A DNA stretch of 7,185 nucleotides from Oscillospiraceae bacterium (GTDB lineage: Bacteria > Bacillota > Clostridia > Oscillospirales > Ruminococcaceae), in assembly GCA_017528675.1 (NCBI GenBank), contig JAFXOO010000497.1:1-7185 (forward strand). The letters run 5' to 3'. Below the pieces are notes generated by a model. It saw nothing but the letters and a program-made list of their open reading frames with translations, did not search any database and had not been told where the DNA came from. The translations under genes were made by a program, and so were the position numbers. Below are positions 1-6,433 of the stretch, piece after piece (the stretch's first letter is position 1; each line of letters starts with the position of its first letter).

Positions 1-27
1 CTATGTACATGAAGATGTACAAATGCA

Positions 28-945
28 TCATTCGTCACAGGTATCAACCCTCCGGTAGGTTTCAGCGATCTGGGCGAGGCGGCGGAAACGATGGTTGACG
101 CCGGAACGCCCGATCGGCTTGTTCAGCAGCTCTGACAGCTCTGAAAGGCTCAGATGCGGGTTATCCAGCCGAAGTTCTGCAAGTTCCCGCAAATCCTCTG
201 TCAGATCTTTCATTCCGTCATGCTCCATAATGACACGGATATCTCTGCATTGCCGTTCCGATGCAGAAATCACCTTGTCAATATTTGCCATATCACAGTT
301 GTTGACACGATTGATCCGGTTCTTCATTTCCTTATCAATCTGCACATCAATCAGACCAAGGGTGCACTTCTGTGCACCCATAAACGTAAGAAGATCTCCG
401 ATTTCTTCACTCACCTTCAGATAGACAGCATACCCGTACCGCCGCCGGATACATCCCGGATGTACTCCGACACTGTACAGAATATCGCAAAGATCCCGCC
501 CAAGCACTTCATTCGGTACGGAGAATTCCAGATGATAATCCTTGGAAGGATCCGTCATCGTCCCGCAAATGAGAAAAACGCCCCCAAGAAACATGCCAAT
601 GCTGTTTGTCGGCAGATTCCGCATGTCAATACGGCGCTCCTCATGGATATGAAATCTATGGCGGATTGTTGTGACAGCATCCTCTCCGGTGATCCGATAA
701 ATATGCAGAACGCTGCCGTCCTTCCGGGGACGGTTTTCCATCGAAAGGGGCACAGACGCACCGAATACTGTTTTCATCAGCACCGGAAACACAGCATCAA
801 AAATATCGCTCTCGCTTTTCAGAACAATCTCTGTCCGGGTAACGGTACGTCCATACAGCAGCATGCCATACAAGCACGCAAAACGCCTGTCGTGATCATT
901 GATTGTTTCACGAATACAGGCACGAACCTGATCAGAAAATGACAT
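28..945 (-). CDS. whiA: WhiA, DNA-binding regulator of cell division/chromosome segregation
   Basis: WhiA is a conserved Gram-positive protein that joins a degenerate LAGLIDADG homing-endonuclease fold to a C-terminal helix-turn-helix. It controls division genes in Streptomyces and affects division and chromosome segregation in Bacillus. The 305-residue product has the usual length. The endonuclease-like core is seen at about 117–205, with the family block FLGGVFLICGTMTDP followed by YHLEF (119–141) and GAQKCTLGLID (190–200). The linker RINRVNNCDMANIDK (210–224) and the terminal HTH signature SGVNHRFRRLAQIAE (281–295) are both typical. The start ATG follows a strong SD (AAAGGAGGAG) with a 5-nt gap. 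It lies 14 nt after the rapZ stop, so the two genes are surely co-transcribed. No truncation is visible. The identity is very secure; the target genes in this organism are unknown. Confidence 0.96.
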   Translation of the reverse strand: MSFSDQVRACIRETINDHDRRFACLYGMLLYGRTVTRTEIVLKSESDIFDAVFPVLMKTVFGASVPLSMENRPRKDGSVLHIYRITGEDAVTTIRHRFHIHEERRIDMRNLPTNSIGMFLGGVFLICGTMTDPSKDYHLEFSVPNEVLGRDLCDILYSVGVHPGCIRRRYGYAVYLKVSEEIGDLLTFMGAQKCTLGLIDVQIDKEMKNRINRVNNCDMANIDKVISASERQCRDIRVIMEHDGMKDLTEDLRELAELRLDNPHLSLSELSELLNKPIGRSGVNHRFRRLAQIAETYRRVDTCDE

Positions 946-959
946 GCTGTCTCCTCCTT

Positions 960-1826
960 TTACGGCTTGTCCTTGGTAATATCCCGATGCATCTTATGCA
1001 CCTGGTACCCCTCCTTGCCGAGCATATCACCGATCAGCTCAGCAAAGGTCACAGAACGGTGCTTGCCTCCGGTACATCCAAAGGAAATCACGATCTGGCT
1101 CTTTCCCTCTGCCACATAGAGTGGCAGAAGGAAATCAAGCAGATCCTTGATTTTATGCATCAATGTCTGCGATTTTTCAGAATCCATTACATACTCCTGA
1201 ACACAGCTCTCACAGCCGGTATGCGCTTTCAGCTCCGGTACATAATACGGATTCGGGAGACATCGTACATCAAATACCAGATCGGATTCCCTCGAAATGC
1301 CATATTTATAGCCAAAAGACGTAATCTTCACCAGCAGCGAGTCAGAACTGTGCTCCAGAAAAACATCACGGATTTCTTCTCCGAGCTGGGCGGTACTCAT
1401 CTGAGAAGTTTCAAAATAATAATCTGCCTTATCCCGTAAGGAACGCAGCATATGCCGCTCCTGCCGGATTGCCTCCCGCAGGGAGCTGAACTTGTCGGAA
1501 AACGGATGCTTCCGGCGGGTTTCTTTGTAACGTTTGATAAGTACATCATCAGATGCTTCTGTAAACAGCACCTTCACTTCTACCCCGGATTCATTTCTCA
1601 GTTCATGAAGCTCCTGATAGATCTCCGAAAACAATCCGCCTGTCCGGATGTCTACAACAATTGCCACTCTATCCAGGGTTCCGTTTGTCTGATCGCAAAG
1701 ATCCACGATTTTGGGGATCAACTGCGGCGGCAGGTTGTCAATGCAGTAGAATCCAATATCCTCCATAACCCGCATTGCAGTAGATTTGCCGGATCCGGAC
1801 ATACCGGTAATGATAACAAACTGCAT
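960..1826 (-). CDS. rapZ: RapZ (YvcJ) family nucleotide-binding protein
   Basis: RapZ/YvcJ is a P-loop ATP/GTP-binding protein. In E. coli it senses glucosamine-6-phosphate and guides decay of the GlmZ small RNA. In firmicutes its role is less clear, but it is always linked to cell-wall and central-carbon genes. The product is 288 residues, the family's normal size. The Walker A motif GMSGSGKS is at 8–15, CIDNLPP at 28–34, a Walker B-like VVDIR at 57–61 and RRKHP at 104–108. The C-terminal domain carries FGYKYG (171–176), DVRCLPNPYY (186–195) and the hallmark GCTGGKHRSV (250–259). The frame is open upstream, but the first 40 codons would lie inside murB and lack the family fold. The ATG at 1826 directly precedes the P-loop strand and has an SD. 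It is 4 nt after the murB stop. Confidence 0.96.
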   Translation of the reverse strand: MQFVIITGMSGSGKSTAMRVMEDIGFYCIDNLPPQLIPKIVDLCDQTNGTLDRVAIVVDIRTGGLFSEIYQELHELRNESGVEVKVLFTEASDDVLIKRYKETRRKHPFSDKFSSLREAIRQERHMLRSLRDKADYYFETSQMSTAQLGEEIRDVFLEHSSDSLLVKITSFGYKYGISRESDLVFDVRCLPNPYYVPELKAHTGCESCVQEYVMDSEKSQTLMHKIKDLLDFLLPLYVAEGKSQIVISFGCTGGKHRSVTFAELIGDMLGKEGYQVHKMHRDITKDKP

Positions 1827-1830
1827 GATT

Positions 1831-2748
1831 TCACATCCCTTCGGTTCCAAGTAAAACCGGCTCCAGCTCCAGCTCATAGCCGGTCTGCGCCTTGACCTTT
1901 TTTCTGACTTGTGCACAAAGCTCCAGAACATCTGCACAGGTGGCATGGCCTGTATTCACCACAAAGCCTGCATGCTTTTCACTGACCTGTGCACCGCCGA
2001 CTGTAAGCCCCTTCAATCCGCACTGATCAATCAGCATTGAGGCGTAGCTGCCCTCCGGCCGCTTGAATGTACTTCCGGCACTTGGAAGATTCAGCGGCTG
2101 TTTTTCATTGCGCTTGTTCAGGAACTCCTGCATTCTGGCATTGATCTCGTTCTGGTTTCCGGGTGTCAGCAGCACTGTTACTGACAGGACAATACCGGGG
2201 TGCTCCGTAAAAAAGCTGTGGCGATAGGATAACTCAATATCATCAGCTTTCAGCGTGTGTACCCAGCCTGATTCGTCCATATATTCGCACGATGTCACGA
2301 TCTGTGACATTTCATAGCCATAGGCACCGGCATTCATAAACAGAGCTCCGCCGACTGTACCGGGGATACCACTGAGTCCCTCCATACCGGTCAAGGAAAA
2401 TTCCTTCGCCGTATTGGCGGCTTTGATTAAAGTGACGCCTGCGCCGATCTTCATGGAATCGGCATCGAGCATCAATTCAATTTGTGAAAAATCCCCGTCA
2501 AGGTGAATGATCAGCCCACGGAATCCATCATCCGATGCAAGAATATTACTCCCACGTCCCATCAGGAAATAGGGATACTGTTCCTCCCGGCAAAAGCGTA
2601 TCAACGCAGAAAGACCGGATACATTGTTCACATCGGCCCAGAAATCGGCATCCCCTCCGATGCGGAAGGTTGTTCGCTCCGAAAGACGCACATGCTCTGC
2701 TAAGCGAATCGCATACCGACTGCACAATTCGAGCAGCTTTTCTCTCAT
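1831..2748 (-). CDS. murB: UDP-N-acetylenolpyruvoylglucosamine reductase (MurB, type II)
   Basis: MurB is a cytoplasmic FAD enzyme that uses NADPH to reduce UDP-GlcNAc-enolpyruvate to UDP-MurNAc, the second committed step of peptidoglycan synthesis. The 305-residue protein fits the short type II enzymes of Gram-positives. FAD-binding motifs are seen as GRGSNILASDDGFRG (64–78) and GIPGTVGGALFMNAGAYG (127–144). Catalytic residues are placed by motif: Tyr175/Arg176 in SYRHSFF, the proton-donor Ser226 in AGSTFKRP and Glu296 in LELEPVLL. All are present, so it should be active. The ATG at 2748 is preceded by AAGGGGG with a 5-nt gap and lies 18 nt after hprK. The gene is followed after 4 nt by rapZ. 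Its place in this operon ties wall-precursor supply to carbon control. Confidence 0.97.
   Translation of the reverse strand: MREKLLELCSRYAIRLAEHVRLSERTTFRIGGDADFWADVNNVSGLSALIRFCREEQYPYFLMGRGSNILASDDGFRGLIIHLDGDFSQIELMLDADSMKIGAGVTLIKAANTAKEFSLTGMEGLSGIPGTVGGALFMNAGAYGYEMSQIVTSCEYMDESGWVHTLKADDIELSYRHSFFTEHPGIVLSVTVLLTPGNQNEINARMQEFLNKRNEKQPLNLPSAGSTFKRPEGSYASMLIDQCGLKGLTVGGAQVSEKHAGFVVNTGHATCADVLELCAQVRKKVKAQTGYELELEPVLLGTEGM
1836..1841 (-). promoter_or_regulatory. Ribosome binding site of rapZ
   Basis: AAGGGA on the minus strand, 9 nt before the ATG at 1826 and just inside the murB 3' end. It is moderate in strength. Together with the murB stop 4 nt ahead it suggests translational coupling. 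Confidence 0.6.
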
Positions 2749-2766
2749 AGTAACCCCCTTGCAAGA

Positions 2767-3729
2767 TCAATAGAATGCATCATAATCCTTGACGGTCTCT
2801 GTGGATTCCATATCCATACCAAGCCGGTCAAGCAGCTCGGTAGCGGCATTGTAGCCCATTTTTTTCTGGCGGTTGTTCATGGCAGCTACTTCGAGAATGA
2901 CCGCAAGATTCCGTCCGGGTTTCACGGGAATAGTCAGGGACGGCACCTTCACGCCGAGGATAGAGGCATACTGCGTATCCACACCCATGCGGTCATAGAT
3001 CTTTTCAGGATTCCAGATTTCCATTTCCACCACAAGATCAATTTTCTCTGTCACCTTAACGGCACCCATACCGAACAGACGCCTTGCATTGATAATACCG
3101 ATACCACGAAGCTCCAGGAAATGGCGGATATTATCCGGTGAGGATCCGACAAGACTGATATTTGAAACCTTACGGATCTCTACAGCATCATCTGCAACCA
3201 GACGATGCCCACGCTTGACAAGCTCAATAGCCGTCTCGCTCTTACCAACGCCGCTCTCACCGGTCAGGAATACGCCTTCGCCGTAGATTTCAATCAACAC
3301 ACCATGACGGGTGATGCGGGGAGCAAGATTCAGGTTCAGAAAAGCGATCAGACCTGCAATAAAATTGGAGGTGCTCTCTTTGCTTCGCAGGAGCGGGACT
3401 TCATATTTCTGCGCCATTTCAAGCATTTCAGAGAAATACGGCAGCTCTCTTGCTATAATCAAAGCCGGAAGCTTCTGAGAAAACAGCAGCTCAAGCCGCT
3501 CGTTACGGGTCTTCTCGTCAATTGTCGAAAGATACGCAAATTCCATTTTTCCGATGATCTGGATACGCTCCGGGTTGAAGTATTCATAAAAGCCCATGAG
3601 CTGAAGACCGGGGCGATTGACATCGTTTTCATCGATCAGCAGCTCTGCCGGATCCTTGGGGGTATAAATGACTTCAAGTTTGAATTCATCAATGATTTTC
3701 TTCAGCGAGATCGTAAATTTTTCAGACAT
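2767..3729 (-). CDS. hprK: HPr kinase/phosphorylase
   Basis: HprK phosphorylates Ser46 of HPr with ATP or pyrophosphate when glycolytic intermediates are high, and reverses this with phosphate when they are low. It is the sensor of CcpA-type carbon catabolite repression. The protein is 320 residues, as usual. The N-terminal domain (1–130) is followed by the kinase domain. This shows RHGVLIEIYGEGV with His142, the Walker A GESGVGKS (157–164), the catalytic Asp pair in LVADDAVEI (180–181), and HFLELRGIGIIN (203–214). The HprK signature SLTIPVKPGRNLAVILEVAA spans 264–283. An upstream in-frame ATG at 3789 would add 20 residues that do not resemble the family. The ATG at 3729 has AAGGAG with a 7-nt gap. 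The partner HPr gene is not in the window; P-Ser-HPr signalling is inferred from the family. Confidence 0.97.
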   Translation of the reverse strand: MSEKFTISLKKIIDEFKLEVIYTPKDPAELLIDENDVNRPGLQLMGFYEYFNPERIQIIGKMEFAYLSTIDEKTRNERLELLFSQKLPALIIARELPYFSEMLEMAQKYEVPLLRSKESTSNFIAGLIAFLNLNLAPRITRHGVLIEIYGEGVFLTGESGVGKSETAIELVKRGHRLVADDAVEIRKVSNISLVGSSPDNIRHFLELRGIGIINARRLFGMGAVKVTEKIDLVVEMEIWNPEKIYDRMGVDTQYASILGVKVPSLTIPVKPGRNLAVILEVAAMNNRQKKMGYNAATELLDRLGMDMESTETVKDYDAFY

Positions 3730-3736
3730 AGGACGA

Positions 3737-3742
3737 CTCCTT
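3737..3742 (-). promoter_or_regulatory. Ribosome binding site of hprK
   Basis: AAGGAG on the minus strand with a 7-nt gap to the ATG at 3729. It supports this start over the in-frame ATG at 3789. Confidence 0.8.
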
Positions 3743-3756
3743 CCGGTTTTCGTTTG

Positions 3757-3787
3757 GCAGAACTGCGCAATCCGTTGTGCAGTCTGC
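3757..3787 (-). other. Imperfect hairpin in the 60-nt gap before hprK
   Basis: The arms GCAGA-A-CTGCGCAA (3757–3770) and TTGTGCAGTCTGC (3775–3787) pair around a 4-nt loop. On the minus-strand RNA this gives 12 base pairs with one bulge and one A·C mismatch. No U-run follows, so termination is unlikely. An mRNA processing or stability role is possible but unproven. Confidence 0.35.
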
Positions 3788-3789
3788 AA

Positions 3790-4962
3790 TTATCCAGCAG
3801 TACTTACTGCTTCAGTTTTTACTTCGGGTTTCATGACAATGACATAGTTTTCTTCGCCGCCGGGCACATCTGTATCATCACAGGAAAAGACAGAGGGATG
3901 TGTCTGGGAAATCCCCCGCAGAAGCTCGGCGCTTTCCTTTGTTACCGAATTGATGCCAATCAGCAGTGCATTGATATCCAGATGATCTGCTGCGGTAACT
4001 GCATCCTTTCGGTTTGCAAGAACTTCCAGACCGCCGATCCGGATATAGAAATCCGCATCCGGTGCAGATGCCTGCATGGATTCCACCAGTTTTACAATCG
4101 AAGTATACCTTTCCGGATCGGTGGAACGAGGATCGAGCGTATGGATATCTTTCTCAGGAAATTCCGGGAAAACAAGCCCTTCACAGATGATCGACCTGAA
4201 TCCGGCATCGTCGGCTTCCTTTGCAATATTGGAAAGATAATCCACAGTCAGGCCGCTGTAGGGCGCCATCCACACAGCCCCGGACGGGTCTGTCCAGCGT
4301 GCACCGCTGCCGGAAATCTGATAGGATGCATCCTGATAGTTCAGCGGATAAATCTGATCTTCCAGCGTATTGATAACTGCAACCGGCTCGGCGCCGTGAA
4401 TCCTGACGGTATCATAAATTGAGGCCAGCGGCATCGCAGCCTGTACCGCTTTTGCACCGTCAGCCAACGTTGTGGCATAATATAGTCCGCCGCCCTTAAC
4501 CTTCAGCGGTATCAGAATATGCGTAGCATCTTCCGGAACCTGCTGAAGCGCTTTTTCCAGCGCATCCTTGGTGGAGAGAGCCGCTGCCGGAATCTGATAT
4601 CCCCGAATCACAGGCTGTTCTTTCGGTTCGATCACAATTGCTTCACTTGGCGCTTCCGATGGTTCAGGCTGTGTTTCCGCTGCCACAGATGCCTCGGTCT
4701 GTTCACCGGTACCGCTCTCATGCTGAGTCGGCTCAGACGGGGAGACGGCTGAGGTTTCCGAAGGTGCAGACGGCTTAGCTATAATCTGACGGTCCTGTAA
4801 AAAGCGCAGAACAGGCCCTCCGGCGCTGTAGCCGACAAAGCCCAGAACAGCAATCAGAAGAAGGGTGAACACAATTGCGCCAGTGTTGCTTCCGAAAGCC
4901 CGCAGACGTTCAAACCTGCTTTTCTGCCGGTAGATCTTCCGTCCTTTTGGTTTCAGTTTCAT
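3790..4962 (-). CDS. Membrane-anchored putative glycoside hydrolase-like protein (DUF4015-like)
   Basis: The 390-residue protein has three parts. A basic cytoplasmic N-terminus with many Lys/Arg (1–23) leads into one membrane segment at about 28–47. A Pro/Ser/Glu/Thr-rich linker follows (62–117), then an extracellular domain (118–390). The positive-inside rule places the large domain outside. The domain resembles the putative glycoside-hydrolase family DUF4015, a TIM-barrel. It shows VIRGYQIPA near 118–126, a Trp-Asp...Gly...Trp...Pro-Tyr stretch (223–235), DYLSNIAKEADDAGF (241–255) and a strand ending in VFPEF (264–268). In typical members, from memory, the strand after GF carries an Asp before the FP; here the matching residue is Glu261. 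The later barrel motif (PMxYPSHY) is not visible, so activity is doubtful. It precedes hprK by 60 nt. A wall-related role is inferred from context only; the family call is moderate. Confidence 0.6.
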   Translation of the reverse strand: MKLKPKGRKIYRQKSRFERLRAFGSNTGAIVFTLLLIAVLGFVGYSAGGPVLRFLQDRQIIAKPSAPSETSAVSPSEPTQHESGTGEQTEASVAAETQPEPSEAPSEAIVIEPKEQPVIRGYQIPAAALSTKDALEKALQQVPEDATHILIPLKVKGGGLYYATTLADGAKAVQAAMPLASIYDTVRIHGAEPVAVINTLEDQIYPLNYQDASYQISGSGARWTDPSGAVWMAPYSGLTVDYLSNIAKEADDAGFRSIICEGLVFPEFPEKDIHTLDPRSTDPERYTSIVKLVESMQASAPDADFYIRIGGLEVLANRKDAVTAADHLDINALLIGINSVTKESAELLRGISQTHPSVFSCDDTDVPGGEENYVIVMKPEVKTEAVSTAG

Positions 4963-4975
4963 TTGGTTCGAGATG

Positions 4976-4980
4976 CTCCT
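4976..4980 (-). promoter_or_regulatory. Shine-Dalgarno with unusually long spacing
   Basis: AGGAG on the minus strand is the only good SD before the gene starting at 4962, but it is 13 nt from the ATG. No ATG, GTG or TTG in frame lies at a better distance. Initiation may be weak or may depend on mRNA structure. Confidence 0.5.
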
Positions 4981-5050
4981 CTCAATTGTTCTTTCTTTTT
5001 TCTATGAAATAATGAGCACTATGGTGATAATGCCCGGATCTGTGGTCGCA

Positions 5051-5088
5051 ATGCGGCCGCTCAGGGCGGTACCGCCCTGCACCCGCAT
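5051..5088. repeat. Nested GC-rich inverted repeat in the 4963–5147 intergenic gap
   Basis: The core at 5062–5079 is a perfect 18-bp palindrome (CAGGGCGGTACCGCCCTG) able to form a 7-bp stem with a GTAC loop. An outer 6-bp arm, ATGCGG at 5051–5056 with CCGCAT at 5083–5088, extends it across a small internal loop. An 8-bp palindrome, GCGGCCGC, occupies 5053–5060. On the transcribed (minus) strand no U-tract follows, so it is not a standard intrinsic terminator. On the plus strand a U-rich stretch follows, but no plus-strand gene exists. It may be a REP-like element, a transcript-end stabiliser for the Rnf-like operon or a leader structure of the next gene. Confidence 0.6.
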
Positions 5089-5147
5089 CTATTTTGTATA
5101 TCTTGATAGTCTGTATTCATTTATAGTTCTATGAAGATACTCTTGTT

Positions 5148-5795
5148 TCAGACAGAAGATGCGAGTGCATAGACTGCCATAGAGATAATTCCGAGAAAGA
5201 TGAGTACAGCCGGCAGCCCACGAAATGCTGCGGGAATCTCCTTATCATACAGACGTTCACGAACAGCAGAAAGCATCAGGGCTGCCACAAGGAATCCGAG
5301 CCCTTCCTGCAATCCGAACAACAACGCAATACCAGGATTCAGTCTGTCGGTAAAAAGATTCCCCAGTACGAAAACATCACTTTTCAACTGAAGATCCTTC
5401 AAGGACTCGACCGGTTCAAAAGCAAGATACAGCGTCCCCATTACTGCACAGTTGAATGCTGAAAAATGGATGTATTTCTTGTATTCTGCAAACCAACTGT
5501 GAGCAAAACGATGCATCAACAGCAGCATGACAATATAGATACCCGAAATCACCAGTGTATATACCAGCGGAAGCCCAAGGCTATAGGGATACTGCAACAG
5601 AATCGTTAACCCGAACAGGCTGAACAGGACACTTGTCAGAAAACAGGCAAATGCGGAAAAGATTGTCATGACAGCAGCTAAAACAAGAAGATTGGATCTG
5701 CTTTTCGAAGCAGCCATCAATGTGCTGGTACCGAGTGCCCGTGTAAAAATCAGATTTGTCGTCAGCAGCGAAACAAATGCAGAAAACAGCCACAT
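5148..5795 (-). CDS. RnfA-like membrane protein lacking one Fe-S cysteine
   Basis: RnfA (NqrE in Nqr) is a six-helix inner-membrane subunit. It pairs with RnfE in inverted topology to hold a [2Fe-2S] cluster in mid-membrane. This 215-residue protein keeps the RnfA outline. The N-terminal helix LLTTNLIFTRALG matches the family's VNNFVLVKFLG, there is an FNCAVMG block at 114–120, and the C-terminal half reads SAVRERL...EIPAAFRG (176–193). The first ligand motif, normally LGLCP, reads LGTST, so Ser24 stands where Cys is expected; the second, Cys116, is kept. The loop after the second motif (about 126–155) is roughly 20 residues longer than usual. The frame opens at 5870, inside the rnfE-like gene, but the ATG at 5795 has AAGGTGGAG with a 5-nt gap and sits 2 nt after the upstream stop. 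RnfA homology is secure; electron transfer is not supported. Confidence 0.85.
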   Translation of the reverse strand: MWLFSAFVSLLTTNLIFTRALGTSTLMAASKSRSNLLVLAAVMTIFSAFACFLTSVLFSLFGLTILLQYPYSLGLPLVYTLVISGIYIVMLLLMHRFAHSWFAEYKKYIHFSAFNCAVMGTLYLAFEPVESLKDLQLKSDVFVLGNLFTDRLNPGIALLFGLQEGLGFLVAALMLSAVRERLYDKEIPAAFRGLPAVLIFLGIISMAVYALASSV

Positions 5796-5797
5796 AC

Positions 5798-6433
5798 TCA
5801 CTCCACCTTCTTCCGGTACAGGACTCTGTGAAGCGCACACAGTGCACCAAGAATCACAAATCCGCCCCACGGCGCTGCTATTCCACGCATCAGAATCGGG
5901 ATGTCAACTACATTTCCCAGAATGCTGCCATGCGCCAGCCGTTCCCGCACGACTGCACAAGCACAAGCAGCCACACCAAAGCCGGCCGTATGTGCAAGCA
6001 GTGAAGCAATCATGACCGGTCTGCGCATATGATAGAAATGCAGCTCAGAATGCAGCACAATAAACGAATTCACTGACAGCAGCGGCAGATACATGACCGC
6101 CGCATCCGGAACAATCCCCTGCCCCGGTATCAGCATTGAACCAAGTGAGCCGTATACAGACGGACTGATATATTCGCAGAGCATTGCAGCAGGAATATAA
6201 AGAAGTGATGCGGTCAGTGCGTAAAGCACAATCCGGACAGCATAAACAAGACGTTTCGGATAAAAGGATCCGATTGTGACCGTCAGAAACGTCACGCCGG
6301 CAAATACCAGCGACAGCATCAGTGCTTTGCTCAGCGTATCGCAGCAAGCAACGATCGGTGCAATGACCATTCCTTTAGAAAGAACAGCGTTTCGGCGCAG
6401 GAGACCGTCCGAGAGTGATTGCCTATTCTCCAT
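5798..6433 (-). CDS. RnfE-like membrane protein lacking both Fe-S cysteines
   Basis: This 211-residue polytopic membrane protein aligns by eye with RnfE/NqrD, the partner of RnfA. LLRRNAVLSKGMVIAP (11–26) matches the family's LWKNNSALVQLLGLCP. LPLLSVNSFIV (116–126) matches IPLIVTNCIVV. GFGVAACACAVVRERLAHGSI (151–171) and the terminal APWGGFVILGALCA (187–200) match the late RnfE helices, the latter being PPGAFIGLGL in the family. The ligand positions are Ala25 and Ser123 instead of Cys. About 15 extra residues (99–113, containing IPGQGIVPD) sit before the second motif. A Cys-Cys pair at 30–31 is five residues past the lost ligand. The ATG at 6433 was chosen over the one at 6451 because AGGAGG lies 6 nt before it. 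It overlaps the rnfD-like gene by 11 nt. Homology is good; function is unknown. Confidence 0.82.
   Translation of the reverse strand: MENRQSLSDGLLRRNAVLSKGMVIAPIVACCDTLSKALMLSLVFAGVTFLTVTIGSFYPKRLVYAVRIVLYALTASLLYIPAAMLCEYISPSVYGSLGSMLIPGQGIVPDAAVMYLPLLSVNSFIVLHSELHFYHMRRPVMIASLLAHTAGFGVAACACAVVRERLAHGSILGNVVDIPILMRGIAAPWGGFVILGALCALHRVLYRKKVE
5801..5809 (-). promoter_or_regulatory. Ribosome binding site of the rnfA-like gene
   Basis: AAGGTGGAG on the minus strand, 5 nt before the ATG at 5795, embedded in the last codons of the rnfE-like gene. It decides the start against the 25-codon longer open frame. Confidence 0.75.

Noticed and set aside
154..942. 262-codon plus-strand open frame antisense to whiA
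   Set aside because: It lies almost wholly opposite the secure whiA gene, and its product is rich in His/Cys/Asn with no recognisable motif.
1827..1946. 40-codon upstream extension of rapZ
   Set aside because: It would lie almost wholly inside murB, adds Arg/Trp-rich residues before the P-loop that the family does not have, and the ATG at 1826 has its own SD.
3205..4422. 405-codon open frame on the plus strand across hprK and the membrane protein gene
   Set aside because: It is antisense to two well-supported genes, its start is inside hprK, and its translation shows no family motif or sensible domain. It is a shadow of the minus-strand codon pattern.
5051..5088. Intrinsic terminator of the Rnf-like operon
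   Set aside because: The stem is strong, but the minus-strand RNA continues as UGCGACC with no U-tract, so it was listed as an inverted repeat only.
4981..5147. Sigma-70-type promoter for the hprK operon
   Set aside because: Several AT-rich -10-like hexamers exist (CATTAT, TATACA, TATAAA on the minus strand), but none has a convincing -35 at 16–18 nt.
5796..5870. 25-codon upstream extension of the rnfA-like gene
   Set aside because: It overlaps the rnfE-like gene and gives a soluble, Cys-rich leader unlike RnfA. The ATG at 5795 has a good SD and begins exactly where RnfA begins.
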